Source of the DNA: Rathayibacter agropyri
Lineage (GTDB): Bacteria; Actinomycetota; Actinomycetes; Actinomycetales; Microbacteriaceae
Assembly: GCF_013249015.1 (NCBI RefSeq)
Contig: NZ_JABRPL010000004.1
Coordinates: 62,001-126,000 of the forward strand
DNA: 64,000 nt
Reading direction: 5' to 3'
The notes under the pieces are model-generated. The model was not told where the DNA came from. It was given only the letters and a program-made list of their open reading frames with translations, and searched no databases. The stretch's first letter is position 1; every line of letters begins with the position of its first letter. Shown in pieces: positions 9,540 through 24,802 of the stretch. The translations under genes and the position numbers were made by a program.

Positions 9540-9630
9540 GCAGGACATCCTCCTCTGCCGGTCGCCGCGCAGGAACCGGATGCGCACGCGTGCTCCGACG
9601 TGTATGCACCGCGCTCGGTAGCGTGGCGGC

Positions 9631-10158
9631 GTGAGTGCCGCGTCCTTCGACCAGTCGACCTATCAGATCCGCTTCGAGTGGGGAGCCCGGGCGCTGCGCG
9701 TGCTCGCCCCCGCCGATGTCACTGTCGTCGTGGATGCTCTGCCCGGCGGTCGTGAGCTCGACCTGGGCTCCGTCGGGGGCCGGATGATTCGCGCCGGGCT
9801 GACCGACCGCACCGCTGTCGCCCGTTGGGTCCTCGCCCGCCAGCACGACAACGGCGGCCGCACGAGCATCAACGTCGTCGCGGTGGGCGATGTCGATGAG
9901 CGTGGCCATGTGCGCTTTGCGCTGGAGGACCAGCTCGCCGCGGGCGCCGTCATCGACGCGCTCATCGGGCTCGGCATCGACCATGTGTCGCCCGAGGCCG
10001 CCGTGGCCTGCGCCTCGTACGAGGGACTGCGCCGTGCCTGTGCGCACCTGCTCACGGCGTCCGCCTCCGGACGGCTGCTGGCTGCGGAGGGACGCGCCGA
10101 TCAGGTGCGCGCCGCGGCCCTCGTCGACACGGCCGACGAGGTGTTGGTGCTGCGCTAA
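9631..10158 (+). CDS. 2-phosphosulfolactate phosphatase (ComB)-like protein
   Basis: A 175-residue protein starting at GTG 9631. It resembles ComB-type 2-phosphosulfolactate phosphatases (start FDQSTYQIRFEWGARALRVLAPADVTVVVDAL; later ARQHDNGGRTSINVVAVG). In methanogens ComB hydrolyses 2-phosphosulfolactate in coenzyme M synthesis; many actinobacteria carry a homologue although they lack coenzyme M, so the physiological substrate here is probably different. The protein is shorter than classical ComB (about 230-240 residues). No operon partner: it diverges from the SRPBCC gene and is followed by a repeat element. Confidence 0.68.
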   Translation: MSAASFDQSTYQIRFEWGARALRVLAPADVTVVVDALPGGRELDLGSVGGRMIRAGLTDRTAVARWVLARQHDNGGRTSINVVAVGDVDERGHVRFALEDQLAAGAVIDALIGLGIDHVSPEAAVACASYEGLRRACAHLLTASASGRLLAAEGRADQVRAAALVDTADEVLVLR

Positions 10159-10180
10159 TCCTCGTGCTCCTTCGACTCCG

Positions 10181-10370
10181 GCCTCGTGCGATCTGCAGGG
10201 GACCGTGCGCTGTGCAGGGGGACGTGCGATCTGCAGGGGGATGTGCGTTGTGCAGGAGGACGTGCGAAGGGCAGGGGATTCTGGTCCCGACGTCGCGACG
10301 AGGCGGCGCGATCGGCGTCCGCGGACGCATCCCCTGCACAGCGCACCGTCCCCTGCAGATCGCACGAGGC
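10181..10370. repeat. 19-bp tandem repeats joined to a 40-bp inverted repeat
   Basis: Five consecutive 19-bp units occupy 10186-10280, each beginning GTGCG. Units 1 and 3 share ATCTGCAGGGG and units 2 and 4 share TGTGCAGG, so the array alternates A-B-A-B followed by a degenerate fifth unit. The first 40 bases (10181-10220) reappear as an inverted copy at 10331-10370 with one mismatch, so the whole block can fold into a long hairpin with a 110-base loop. It begins 22 bases after the stop of the ComB-like gene and fills most of the gene-free stretch 10159-10465. No coding potential is apparent. It could be a 3'-end structure, a miniature mobile element or a protein-binding array. Confidence 0.85.
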
Positions 10371-10465
10371 CCCGCCCACCCTCGACCACCGTGCCGACAC
10401 CGGCGTAGCGTTCGGACGGGAGCCGACACTCCGCCGCTCCCGAGCCTCGACCGAAAGCTGGCCCC

Positions 10466-10768
10466 ATGAAAGCCGTCCTCCACGACGTCGTCCTCGCCGA
10501 CGCGCCCGACTCCGACCTGATCTCGATCGAGGGGAACTGGTACTTCCCGCCGTCGAGCATCGCCGAGGGCGTCCTCGTCGAGAGTCCTACCCCCTACACC
10601 TGCCCCTGGAAGGGTGAGTGCCAGTACTTCTCGGTGCAGACCGCCGACGGCCTCGAGAAGGACAGGGCGTGGTCGTACCCGCACCCGTACCCGACCGCGT
10701 TCGACCGCGTCGGTAAGGACTTCTCGGGCTACGTCGCCTTCGACCCCTCGGTCCGCGTCTCCGACTGA
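10466..10768 (+). CDS. DUF427 domain protein
   Basis: A 100-residue protein consisting of one DUF427 domain, with the diagnostic residues NWYFPPSSI, TPYTCPWKGECQYFSV, AWSYPHPYP and DFSGYVAFDP. It is a small beta-rich cytoplasmic domain of unknown biochemical role, common as a single gene in actinobacteria. The start ATG gives the family start (MKAVLHDVVLADAP). Convergent with the CGNR gene, with a hairpin between them. Confidence 0.9.
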   Translation: MKAVLHDVVLADAPDSDLISIEGNWYFPPSSIAEGVLVESPTPYTCPWKGECQYFSVQTADGLEKDRAWSYPHPYPTAFDRVGKDFSGYVAFDPSVRVSD

Positions 10769-10772
10769 CCTG

Positions 10773-10817
10773 CCTGCCGTGGCGTCGACGGGATCACCCC
10801 GACGGCGTCGCGGCAGG
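10773..10817. terminator. Hairpin between convergent genes
   Basis: CCTGCCG pairs with CGGCAGG at the ends of a 45-base near-palindrome (about 16 of 20 positions pair). It starts five bases after the DUF427 stop and runs into the last codons of the CGNR gene on the other strand. Position and stem suggest a terminator, weaker than the one at 5520. Confidence 0.5.
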
Positions 10818-11435
10818 TCGTCTGGAGGCGGCGGCACGCTCCCGATGGGCGCGCACTTTCGCCCGGTTCCCGCAGCGCTGCATCGAGCACCAGCGCCGGG
10901 AGCCCGCACGCGACGTGTCGAGGTAAAGCATCCGGCACTCCGGTGCCGCGCAGCGCCGCAGTCGGCCGGCCGCCGCCGACCCCAGCAGTTCGACCGCCTG
11001 GCGGGCGATGGTCGCGAGCGCCTGCGCGCCCGACGCGCTCGTGCGCCCCGCCTGTCGCGAGCCGCCACTGAGTGCGGGCGGGATGTCGGGCATCGCCGCA
11101 ACGAGATTCACCACGTCGATGTCACGCGGGTCGAGTGCCGTCGCCGCCTCGGTCGCCTCTGCCAGCCGTGCGATCGCGGAGCGGAGCATCAGGGCGTCAT
11201 CAAGCCGGGCGTCGCGGCTTCCCGTGTCCACCGCGTCGAAGCGCTCGGCGAGCCAGACGGTGAGCGCAGCGTCGGAGTCGAACTGCTCGGTCGCCCCGTG
11301 CGGCACAGCTCCGGTCGTCGCGAAATCGAGTGCGAGGCTCCCGGAATCGAACCACCAGCGCCGGCCGTCCGCTTCGGCGAGCCACTGCCCGGTGCTCGGG
11401 GCGTGCCCGCGGATCGTCCGCGACTCCCCGCTCAT
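10794..11435 (-). CDS. CGNR zinc-finger / ABATE-domain regulator
   Basis: A 213-residue probable transcription regulator. The N-terminus (SGSLALDFATTG) matches the ABATE domain, also described as a stress-induced regulator domain. The C-terminus carries the CGNR zinc finger, with CAAPECRMLYLDTSR followed by WCSMQRCGNRAKVRAHR; the four cysteines are at the expected spacing. Start ATG at 11435 overlaps the stop of the SprT-like gene (ATGA), so the pair is translationally coupled. Likely binds DNA or RNA; the target is unknown. Confidence 0.85.
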   Translation of the reverse strand: MSGESRTIRGHAPSTGQWLAEADGRRWWFDSGSLALDFATTGAVPHGATEQFDSDAALTVWLAERFDAVDTGSRDARLDDALMLRSAIARLAEATEAATALDPRDIDVVNLVAAMPDIPPALSGGSRQAGRTSASGAQALATIARQAVELLGSAAAGRLRRCAAPECRMLYLDTSRAGSRRWCSMQRCGNRAKVRAHRERAAASRRPAATPSG

Positions 11436-11893
11436 GGGGCCTGCACCGTCCGACGTCGCCACTGAATCGCGTGTGCCGCGTCGAACCTCCGCGCGCACTT
11501 CCCGCAGGCGAGCGGCCGGGTGGGGCGACGGTGGCGGTAGAAGAGGTGCCCGCCCGGGCAGCTGCCGATCCACGGGGCGAGGTCGTCTGCGGTCGGATTG
11601 CTGTGCGTGCGCTGTCCGGTGTATCCGAGGCGATCCGCGATGTGGCGCCACTGGCTGCCATGCGCCGCGTCCGGTCCGGCCAGTGCGTGAGCGACCTCGT
11701 GCAGCAGAGTCTGGTGCACCTCCTCGTCGCTCCAGCGTGCGGCGAGGTGGCGCGAGACGGTGATCCGGCGTTGCGTCCAGTGGCAGGCGCCGGCCCGGGT
11801 GCGCGCGTGATCGAAACCGAAGCTCCACGAGTCGTCGAGGTGCTCCTGGATCAGTGCATGCGCCCAGCGCGTGACGTCGTCGAGGTCAGCCAC
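11432..11893 (-). CDS. SprT-like zinc metalloprotease domain protein
   Basis: A 153-residue protein with the SprT/SprT-like zinc-peptidase signature: HEVAHALAG with His65, Glu66 and His69, and a C-terminal zinc-ribbon-like segment (CPGGH ... CGKC). In eukaryotes related domains (SPRTN) cleave DNA-protein crosslinks; bacterial members are little characterised. Ordered directly after the TPR gene and overlapping the CGNR gene by four bases, so it belongs to a small minus-strand operon. Confidence 0.85.
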   Translation of the reverse strand: MADLDDVTRWAHALIQEHLDDSWSFGFDHARTRAGACHWTQRRITVSRHLAARWSDEEVHQTLLHEVAHALAGPDAAHGSQWRHIADRLGYTGQRTHSNPTADDLAPWIGSCPGGHLFYRHRRPTRPLACGKCARRFDAAHAIQWRRRTVQAP

Positions 11894-11911
11894 GCAGCGT
11901 CTCCCGGAAGG

Positions 11912-12520
11912 TCAGGACTCGTCGGCCCGGCGGCGGCCGCGGAGAGCGCCGTCAGTGCGCGGGCCGCGTTCGGACTCGTCCTGGAACTCGGAGGCAGCGG
12001 CGAAGCCCAGGCGCGCGACTTCCAGCTCCTCCTCGGAGACGCCGACGCGCTCGCCGAGGGCCGTGGCCGCGTCGAAGTCACGGACGGCGCGGCCGTACTC
12101 GCCGAGCTCGAAGAAAGCCAGCCCGCGGTGCTTGAGCGCAAACGAGTGTTCGAGGTGCCACTCGTGGGTGCGCGCCTCCTCGACGCAGAGGGCGAGCTCG
12201 GAGAGCGCCTCGTCGGGGCGGCCGCGAAGCTGCATCAGGCGGGCACGGCGGACCCGCGCAGTCAGCAGCTCGGCGCGGTCGCCCGAGAAGCGGGTGCGAC
12301 GGACGGCCTCGTTGGCGATGTCCCACGCCTCGTCGATCCGGCCGAGCAGGCGCAGCAACTCTGCCTTCTCGGTGAGTGCGGCGAGGCTGCGCAGCGCTCC
12401 AATCTCCTCCAGGCGGTCCTGGGCGGCGTCGACGTCGATCTCCTCGCGCAGTGTCGCGGGGTCGTGGCGGATGATGATGCTCAGGGCGATGCTTCCTCGT
12501 GGAGTGCGGATCCGGGTCAT
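11912..12520 (-). CDS. Tetratricopeptide-repeat protein
   Basis: A 202-residue all-helical protein with TPR-like repeats: LRSLAALTEKAELLRLLGRIDEAWDIANEAVRR, a second unit through RARLMQLRGRPDEALSELALCVEEA, and a third FALKHRGLAFFELGEYGRAVRDFDAA. TPRs are protein-interaction scaffolds, so it probably binds a partner rather than catalysing a reaction. The ATG at 12520 has no clear ribosome-binding site; AGGAAG lies inside the frame about 20 bases later, so the true start may be internal. It is the first gene of a run with the SprT-like and CGNR genes, 18 bases apart. Confidence 0.72.
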   Translation of the reverse strand: MTRIRTPRGSIALSIIIRHDPATLREEIDVDAAQDRLEEIGALRSLAALTEKAELLRLLGRIDEAWDIANEAVRRTRFSGDRAELLTARVRRARLMQLRGRPDEALSELALCVEEARTHEWHLEHSFALKHRGLAFFELGEYGRAVRDFDAATALGERVGVSEEELEVARLGFAAASEFQDESERGPRTDGALRGRRRADES

Positions 12521-12645
12521 CGGGCACGGTGGACGGTGAGGACGGGCGGCGACGGGTGGGGGCGCCGACCCCCGGCGTCGAGTGTACCGGCGGCCCAGCG
12601 CCGAGGCTCCGTCGCACGGCGCGTTCGGCTCCGGCTGCGGCCTGC

Positions 12646-13536
12646 TCAGCCGCGGCGCACCTGGAAGACGCTGCGCGCCGGGAGTGGCGAGGGAGTCGCC
12701 GTCTCATCGGTGACGGCGAGGGCGCCCGCCATGAAATTCGCGAGTTCCTGCCCGTGCACCAGCTTCGACGGCGCGGGATCGGCGGCGAGGCGCCGGGGCA
12801 GCGAGTCGAGCGGCAGCGGGTCGGCGGAGGCGAGCATCACCACGTTCCCGAACCGCTTCGCCTTCAGCATCTGCGTGTCGGTCATGATCGCGGTGTGCGC
12901 GAAGACGGAGGCGAGTGTCGCGGCCTGCGCCCGGGCGAAGGAGAGCGCACCCCCGTCCGCGACGTTAACCGCCACGACGCCGCCCGGTGCAAGCAGCGGC
13001 CTGATCGCTCCGTAGAACTCGGCGCTGGTCACGTGCGCCGGTGTGCGCGCCCCCGAAAAGATATCCACCACGACGACGTCGACCGCGCCCCGAAGTCCGG
13101 GCGGGAGCGCGCCGAGCACCTCGCGCGCGTCGCCCTGCCGAATGCGGATCTGAGCACCGCGGGGCAGGGGCAGCTCCGCGCGCACCAGGTCGACGAGTAC
13201 CGCTTCGATCTCGACGACCTGCTGGCGGGAGCCCGGCCGCGTCGCGGCGACGTAGCGCGGGAGGGTGAGCGCGCCGGCTCCCAGGTGCAGCGCCGTGATG
13301 CTCTCGCCCTCGGGCGCGACGAGATCGATCGCGTGCCCGATGCGCCGGATGTACTCGAACGAGAGGTGGGTTGGATCGGCCAGGTCGACGTGCGACTGCG
13401 GCGTGCCGTCGACAACCAGCGTGGCCGCCTGGGCCGAGTACCGGTCGGGCTCGATTTGCGCGGTGTATCCGCTCGCGAGCACCGCGCGGGGGTGGTCGGA
13501 GTCGGCGCTACGTCGGCGTCCGGTGCGTTCCTGCAT
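12646..13536 (-). CDS. Spermidine-synthase-like methyltransferase-fold protein (paralog 1)
   Basis: A protein of 296 residues with the Rossmann SAM/decarboxy-SAM-binding fold of the spermidine synthase family: LSFEYIRRIGHAIDLVAP, the nucleotide loop LHLGAGALTLPRYVAATRPGS, VVEIEAVLVDLVRAELPLP, the central VVVVDIFSGARTP, and GGVVAVNVADG. The ribose-binding EIDP motif of true polyamine aminopropyltransferases reads EIEA here, so polyamine synthesis is doubtful. A second gene of the same family lies at 25367. I chose the ATG at 13536 over one at 13677 because the upstream part would translate an 18-bp tandem repeat (FPRHTS-type repeats); the ribosome site at 13536 is weak. The 109 bases downstream (12521-12645 on the plus strand) separate it from the TPR gene and show nothing notable. 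Confidence 0.72.
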   Translation of the reverse strand: MQERTGRRRSADSDHPRAVLASGYTAQIEPDRYSAQAATLVVDGTPQSHVDLADPTHLSFEYIRRIGHAIDLVAPEGESITALHLGAGALTLPRYVAATRPGSRQQVVEIEAVLVDLVRAELPLPRGAQIRIRQGDAREVLGALPPGLRGAVDVVVVDIFSGARTPAHVTSAEFYGAIRPLLAPGGVVAVNVADGGALSFARAQAATLASVFAHTAIMTDTQMLKAKRFGNVVMLASADPLPLDSLPRRLAADPAPSKLVHGQELANFMAGALAVTDETATPSPLPARSVFQVRRG

Positions 13537-13543
13537 CCGCCCA

Positions 13544-13614
13544 GTGTGCCGCGGGAACGACGTGTGCCGCGGGAACGACGTGTGCCGCGGGAACCGGTGT
13601 GCCGCGGGAACGAC
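13544..13614. repeat. Four tandem copies of an 18-bp repeat
   Basis: GTGTGCCGCGGGAACGAC occurs at 13544-13561 and 13562-13579, shortened by one base and altered at its end at 13580-13596, then complete again at 13597-13614. The core holds the palindrome CCGCGG. It lies a few bases upstream of the ATG of the spermidine-synthase-like gene and about 65 bases from the likely rpoB promoter. There are no spacers, so it is not a CRISPR array. Confidence 0.9.
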
Positions 13615-13677
13615 GAGTCGCGCCCGGTGGGAGCCACTCGTATACCCGACCCCGGGGAGCGACGCAAGCGTCTGCAC

Positions 13678-13707
13678 TTGCGCGGCGTGGCGCCGTCCGT
13701 CTATAGT
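13678..13707 (+). promoter_or_regulatory. Probable rpoB promoter
   Basis: TTGCGC at 13678-13683 and TATAGT at 13702-13707 are separated by 18 bases, a fair sigma-70/SigA match. The leader to the rpoB start would be about 220 bases. The gene-free stretch 13537-13931 therefore contains the 18-bp array, this promoter and the leader; nothing else was recognised. Confidence 0.5.
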
Positions 13708-13931
13708 CGTACTTTGCGCTCCCGAGTACCCATGCCCTCATATCGCGGTCGGCAGGTCACCGGAACCCGGCATCAGATGGTGGATGCCGTTGCCACACCC
13801 TAGCTCCGCTCCGAAGACCGAGTCGCCTCGGTCCGCCCGGTTCGGCGGACGAGTGTCGGCCCGCGACGGCGGGAGCCCACTCCACACATCCCACAGATTG
13901 AGACCCGCGAGGGTCTACGGAGGTTCCTTCC

Positions 13932-17423
<3,492 letters not shown>

Positions 17424-17489
17424 TCCGCGCCAGCCTCCGACGACTCCCGTCTCTGACGAGACACCCTGTTTTCCGACAAGGAGAAAACA

Positions 17490-21389
<3,900 letters not shown>

Positions 21390-21410
21390 CTCCAGTGAGC
21401 TGATCGATCG

Positions 21411-21440
21411 AGGGTCCCGCCGGCATGCCGGCGGGGCCCT
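21411..21440 (+). terminator. rpoBC terminator
   Basis: Near-perfect hairpin starting 22 bases after the rpoC stop: arms AGGGTCCCGCCGGC and GCCGGCGGGGCCCT pair at 13 of 14 positions with almost no loop. A short CGTCG follows rather than a T-run. Confidence 0.8.
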
Positions 21441-21593
21441 CGTCGTACCCGGACGCGGTCAACCGCACGGAGGCTTCCAGTTTCACCCGTGGGTGCCCTA
21501 CTCGGGGGGAGGGGTGATTGACTCGAGGGGGCTCGTCTGGTCGAGCCTGTACCCGTTCCCCGCCACGCCCGTGGCACGTGAGGAAACGCGCGG

Positions 21594-22889
21594 ATGAGAG
21601 TCGTGATCATCGTGCTGGCCGCCCTGCTCGTGGTGGTCGGTGCCGTCGTGGTGCCCTTCAGCCGAGCCGACGCGGCGGAGGCAGGTGCGCCCGTGTCCTG
21701 CGGCGTCGCACAGCTCGCTCCGGTCCTCGCCGACGACGACGTGCAGCCGCGCCCGGTCTCCGCCCTGGTCCCGATCGTGCTGCTACACGGCTGGCTCGGC
21801 ACCGCGACCCACGACGCGAGCCGCACCGGTGCGTTCTCGCACCTCGTCGACATGGTCTCGTCGGAGTCGCCGACCGCTCCGCTTGGCGCGCCCGAGCCCT
21901 CTCTTCTCGGCCGTCTCCAGCAGATCGCCGGCGCGGCCGTCTACACCTTCGATTACCGTCGGCTTGCTGCGCGCTGGGTTACCGATCCCGGGATCAGCGA
22001 CGCTCTGGCCGCCTCCGTCGACTGTGTCGTCTCGGCGACCGGGCACCGGGCGATCATCGTCGCTCATTCGATGGGTGGCCTTGCGGCCCGGCAAGCCCTG
22101 AGCGGCACCGTCGATGGCACGGCGGTGGCGTCGATGGTCTCGACCGTCCTCACCTTCGGCACACCGAACACGGGATCGGACGTGGCGTCGCAGCTCGGGC
22201 GGCTGGTCGACGCCGCCCCGCACGCGATCCCGGCTGCGAGTGCGGGGCTCGATCCGCAGGGGCTCGGGTTCTCGTCCTTCCTGGCATCCTGCGGTGATGC
22301 CGTCTCGGAGAACGCGGGCTCCGCCGGGGAGTGCACCGGAGTGCCGATGATCGACGCTCTCTCGTCGGAGGCGGGGCTCGGCCTCCGGACAGGATCCGCT
22401 CAGCTCGGTGCGCTGCCACCGTGGCCGGCCGGCGTGCATGTGCTCGCCCTCGTCGGCGACATCCGCGTGACGGCGGGCGTCGTGCTCGGGCAGGCGACGC
22501 AGCCGGTCGATGTGGGCGACATCATGGTGGCGACCGGCTCGGCCCAGGCGGGGGTCGACGACTACGTCGTCTCGACCTGCCGATACACGCTGCTCGCCAT
22601 GCCGGACATCCCCTCGGTGGTCGCCGAGATCTCGCCGCTCGCGCGACTCGGCACGTCCTTGCGTTTCGCGAAGCTGGTGGTCGACGTCGATGCGAGCCCG
22701 TGCCATCACGCCCGTCTCACGCGCAACGTCGACCTGGTCCGACATGCGACCTCGGCGGTTGCGGAGGCGATCGCGGCGGAGATCTCTGCGCCCCGGCCCG
22801 ACACTGCGGGCACCCGGGGCGCGCCTCGCGCCCAGGAGGCGCGGCGCGTTCGCTGCTCGATTCACGACGAGTGGTCGTGCGCGACCTGA
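21594..22889 (+). CDS. Secreted alpha/beta hydrolase (lipase-like)
   Basis: A 431-residue exported hydrolase. The N-terminus has a hydrophobic signal segment (VVIIVLAALLVVVGAVVV, residues 3-20) followed by a possible Ala-rich cleavage region. The lipase motifs are the oxyanion strand IVLLHGWLG and the nucleophile elbow AHSMGG with Ser at 159. Five or more cysteines in the mature part suggest disulfides, consistent with export. It stands alone, about 200 bases after rpoC and beyond its terminator. The substrate (triglyceride, wax or other ester) cannot be inferred. The C-terminal 40 residues are Arg/Ala-rich and low in complexity. Confidence 0.82.
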   Translation: MRVVIIVLAALLVVVGAVVVPFSRADAAEAGAPVSCGVAQLAPVLADDDVQPRPVSALVPIVLLHGWLGTATHDASRTGAFSHLVDMVSSESPTAPLGAPEPSLLGRLQQIAGAAVYTFDYRRLAARWVTDPGISDALAASVDCVVSATGHRAIIVAHSMGGLAARQALSGTVDGTAVASMVSTVLTFGTPNTGSDVASQLGRLVDAAPHAIPAASAGLDPQGLGFSSFLASCGDAVSENAGSAGECTGVPMIDALSSEAGLGLRTGSAQLGALPPWPAGVHVLALVGDIRVTAGVVLGQATQPVDVGDIMVATGSAQAGVDDYVVSTCRYTLLAMPDIPSVVAEISPLARLGTSLRFAKLVVDVDASPCHHARLTRNVDLVRHATSAVAEAIAAEISAPRPDTAGTRGAPRAQEARRVRCSIHDEWSCAT

Positions 22890-23094
22890 CGAATCGGCGT
22901 CGGGTATCGGCCTGTCTCGAGGGGTGGACGGAACGGGGAGAGCCAGCGCGGCCTGCGCGCCAGCCGAGCCGAGTCCGAGTGCACTAAAGGCCCCCGTTCG
23001 CAGGGTACGGCTCCCCTCCTGCCCCCGCGCCGGGTACGCTCACTGCACATCAGATGTCGGGGGGATCCCCGCTTGTCCCGGCGCCGGAGGCAGT

Positions 23095-23856
23095 ATGAGC
23101 GAGATTTCCGTCGAGGCGCAGCCGCAAGTGCCCGAGCGCACGCGGCTGAGCCGCGAACAGGTCCGCACGAGGCTCCTTGACGCCGCCCTGGCAGTCGTGC
23201 GGGTCGAGGGTCTGCGGGTCGGAGTCGGGCACCTGCCGCTCGAGGACGTGATCCGCTCCGCAGGCGTCCCGCGGAGCACCGTCTACCGGATCTGGCCGAC
23301 CCGGCAGTCGTTCTACAACGATCTGATCGCCGCGGTCCCGGAACGCGTGCTCGCGACCCGGCTCGATCAGCCGTCGCTCGTGGCCGGGGACTCGTATTTG
23401 CACCGCCATCACGTCGAGGAGCCGACCGCCGAGCAGCGCCGAGCGACGTTAGTCGCCTCCGTGCGCGTCGCGGTCGACGCGAACGTCGAGAACGTCTTCG
23501 CCTCGCAGCACTGGCGCAACTTCATCGCGCTGGCTGGGGCGGTCGAGGCGCACCAGGAGCCGGCGCGCACCGGTATCCGGCAGGCGCTGCGAGCGCGGCA
23601 ACTGCACTTCATCGACAACATGGCCAAGTACTACCAACACACGCTCGAGGAGGCGGGGCTGCACCTGCGTCCGGGATTCGGCCACGCGGAGCTGGCCTCC
23701 GCGGTCTCTGCGCTGGTGGAGGGACTCTGTATCGCGCGGATTGCGGCGCCAGAGCTGGTCACAGGCCCGGTCGACCCCGACGATCCTGACTCGCCCTCGC
23801 TCGCCGTCACTGCGGTGCTGATGCTGATCGACGGCTTCACGGAGCCCACGCCCTAG
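23095..23856 (+). CDS. TetR-family regulator (paralog A)
   Basis: A 253-residue TetR-type repressor. The N-terminal helix-turn-helix is LSREQVRTRLLDAALAVV, then PLEDVIRSAGVPRSTVYRIW with the family-typical STVYRIW recognition helix; the rest is an all-helical ligand domain without a recognisable ligand class. ATG at 23095 has GGAGG about six bases upstream. A small inverted repeat ACATC-A-GATGT at 23047-23057 could be an autoregulatory operator (weak). The gene runs tail-to-tail into a paralog on the other strand; the two stop codons share the four bases CTAG. The 205 bases upstream (22890-23094) hold no gene. Confidence 0.88.
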   Translation: MSEISVEAQPQVPERTRLSREQVRTRLLDAALAVVRVEGLRVGVGHLPLEDVIRSAGVPRSTVYRIWPTRQSFYNDLIAAVPERVLATRLDQPSLVAGDSYLHRHHVEEPTAEQRRATLVASVRVAVDANVENVFASQHWRNFIALAGAVEAHQEPARTGIRQALRARQLHFIDNMAKYYQHTLEEAGLHLRPGFGHAELASAVSALVEGLCIARIAAPELVTGPVDPDDPDSPSLAVTAVLMLIDGFTEPTP

Positions 23857-24629
23857 TCCTCCGGATCGACCGGCTCCAGCATCCCGTCGATAATCGAGCG
23901 GATCGTCCAGGCCGCGAGGGTCCACTCCACCGGTTCGCCGTCGAGGCCGGGTGCGGTGATCGCGACGTCGAGGTCGTCATCGAGGAGGAGGCCGCGATGC
24001 GCGAGCCCGTCCACGATGATCGCCGTGAGGTGGGCGAGCTGCAGCGTCGTGAATCCGGGCCGCATCGAGCTGTCGAAGACTGTCAGCATCTGCTCGTAGT
24101 ACGCCTGCATGCGATCGGTCAGCATGCTCTCGATGCGCTTGGCTGTCGCACGTACCGCATCTCGAGCGGGACCCTCCTCCATCGAGAACGTGCAGGCGAG
24201 CAGTGCGTTGTACGAGGACCAGTCGACGGATCGGCGCAACGTCTCCAGATTGGAGTTGGTGCCAATGCGGATGCTTTCCCAGGCCACACGGCGACGGCCT
24301 GCAGCGGTGGCGCGGAGGTCGCCAAAGCGGTAGTACACCTCCCGCATCCGCCGCCGGGCTTCGGGGTCCGGGCCGTCGGCATAGCGGTCTCGCTCGAATA
24401 CCTCGCCGATCAGGTCGGCCACGAACTCCTCGCGGGTGCTCCAGATCCGGTAGACCGAGCTACGTGGGACTTCGGCGAGGCGGATGTACTCCTCCATCGG
24501 GAGATGCGCGAAGCTCACCGTCAAGCCTTTGGTGGAGATGACCGTGCGCGCCGCGTCGATCATGCGGCTTCGGACCTGGTCCGCGGAGATCCTCCTGGCG
24601 CGGGTCGGGACTTGTGCGCTGTCGCTCAT
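23853..24629 (-). CDS. TetR-family regulator (paralog B)
   Basis: A 258-residue TetR regulator closely related to its convergent neighbour: RISADQVRSRMIDAARTV aligns with RLSREQVRTRLLDAALAV of paralog A, and PRSSVYRIWSTREEF with PRSTVYRIWPTRQSF. The ligand domain is diverged. Start ATG at 24629 was chosen over one at 24731 because the HTH begins about 12 residues later, as in its paralog. Divergent from the LuxR-type gene at 24803; the 173 bases between them contain a weak TGTC-GCAA-GACA dyad at 24719-24730 that might bind one of the regulators (inference). Confidence 0.88.
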   Translation of the reverse strand: MSDSAQVPTRARRISADQVRSRMIDAARTVISTKGLTVSFAHLPMEEYIRLAEVPRSSVYRIWSTREEFVADLIGEVFERDRYADGPDPEARRRMREVYYRFGDLRATAAGRRRVAWESIRIGTNSNLETLRRSVDWSSYNALLACTFSMEEGPARDAVRATAKRIESMLTDRMQAYYEQMLTVFDSSMRPGFTTLQLAHLTAIIVDGLAHRGLLLDDDLDVAITAPGLDGEPVEWTLAAWTIRSIIDGMLEPVDPED

Positions 24630-24802
24630 GCGTACGGACACTAGTCGGCTGCGTCTCCGGACAACCTCCACGGCAGGCTCCTGGCACATTCCTGACGAGT
24701 CGCGAAATTGAGACGGAATGTCGCAAGACATGCGGATCGCGACACGTAGCCGCTACCGTGCAGCCGGGGCGGACCCGGACCTGTCCCTGCAAGGGGATCT
24801 CA

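Noticed and set aside
10186-10280. 19-bp tandem repeats as a CRISPR array
   Set aside because: Units abut without spacers, and no cas gene is present.
9028-10560. Upstream extension of the DUF1684 frame to 754 codons
   Set aside because: It would overlap the SRPBCC gene and read through the ComB-like gene and the repeats antisense; the ATG at 9027 has a proper ribosome site.
13544-13614. 18-bp tandem repeats as a CRISPR array or DnaA-box cluster
   Set aside because: No spacers, and the unit does not resemble a DnaA box.
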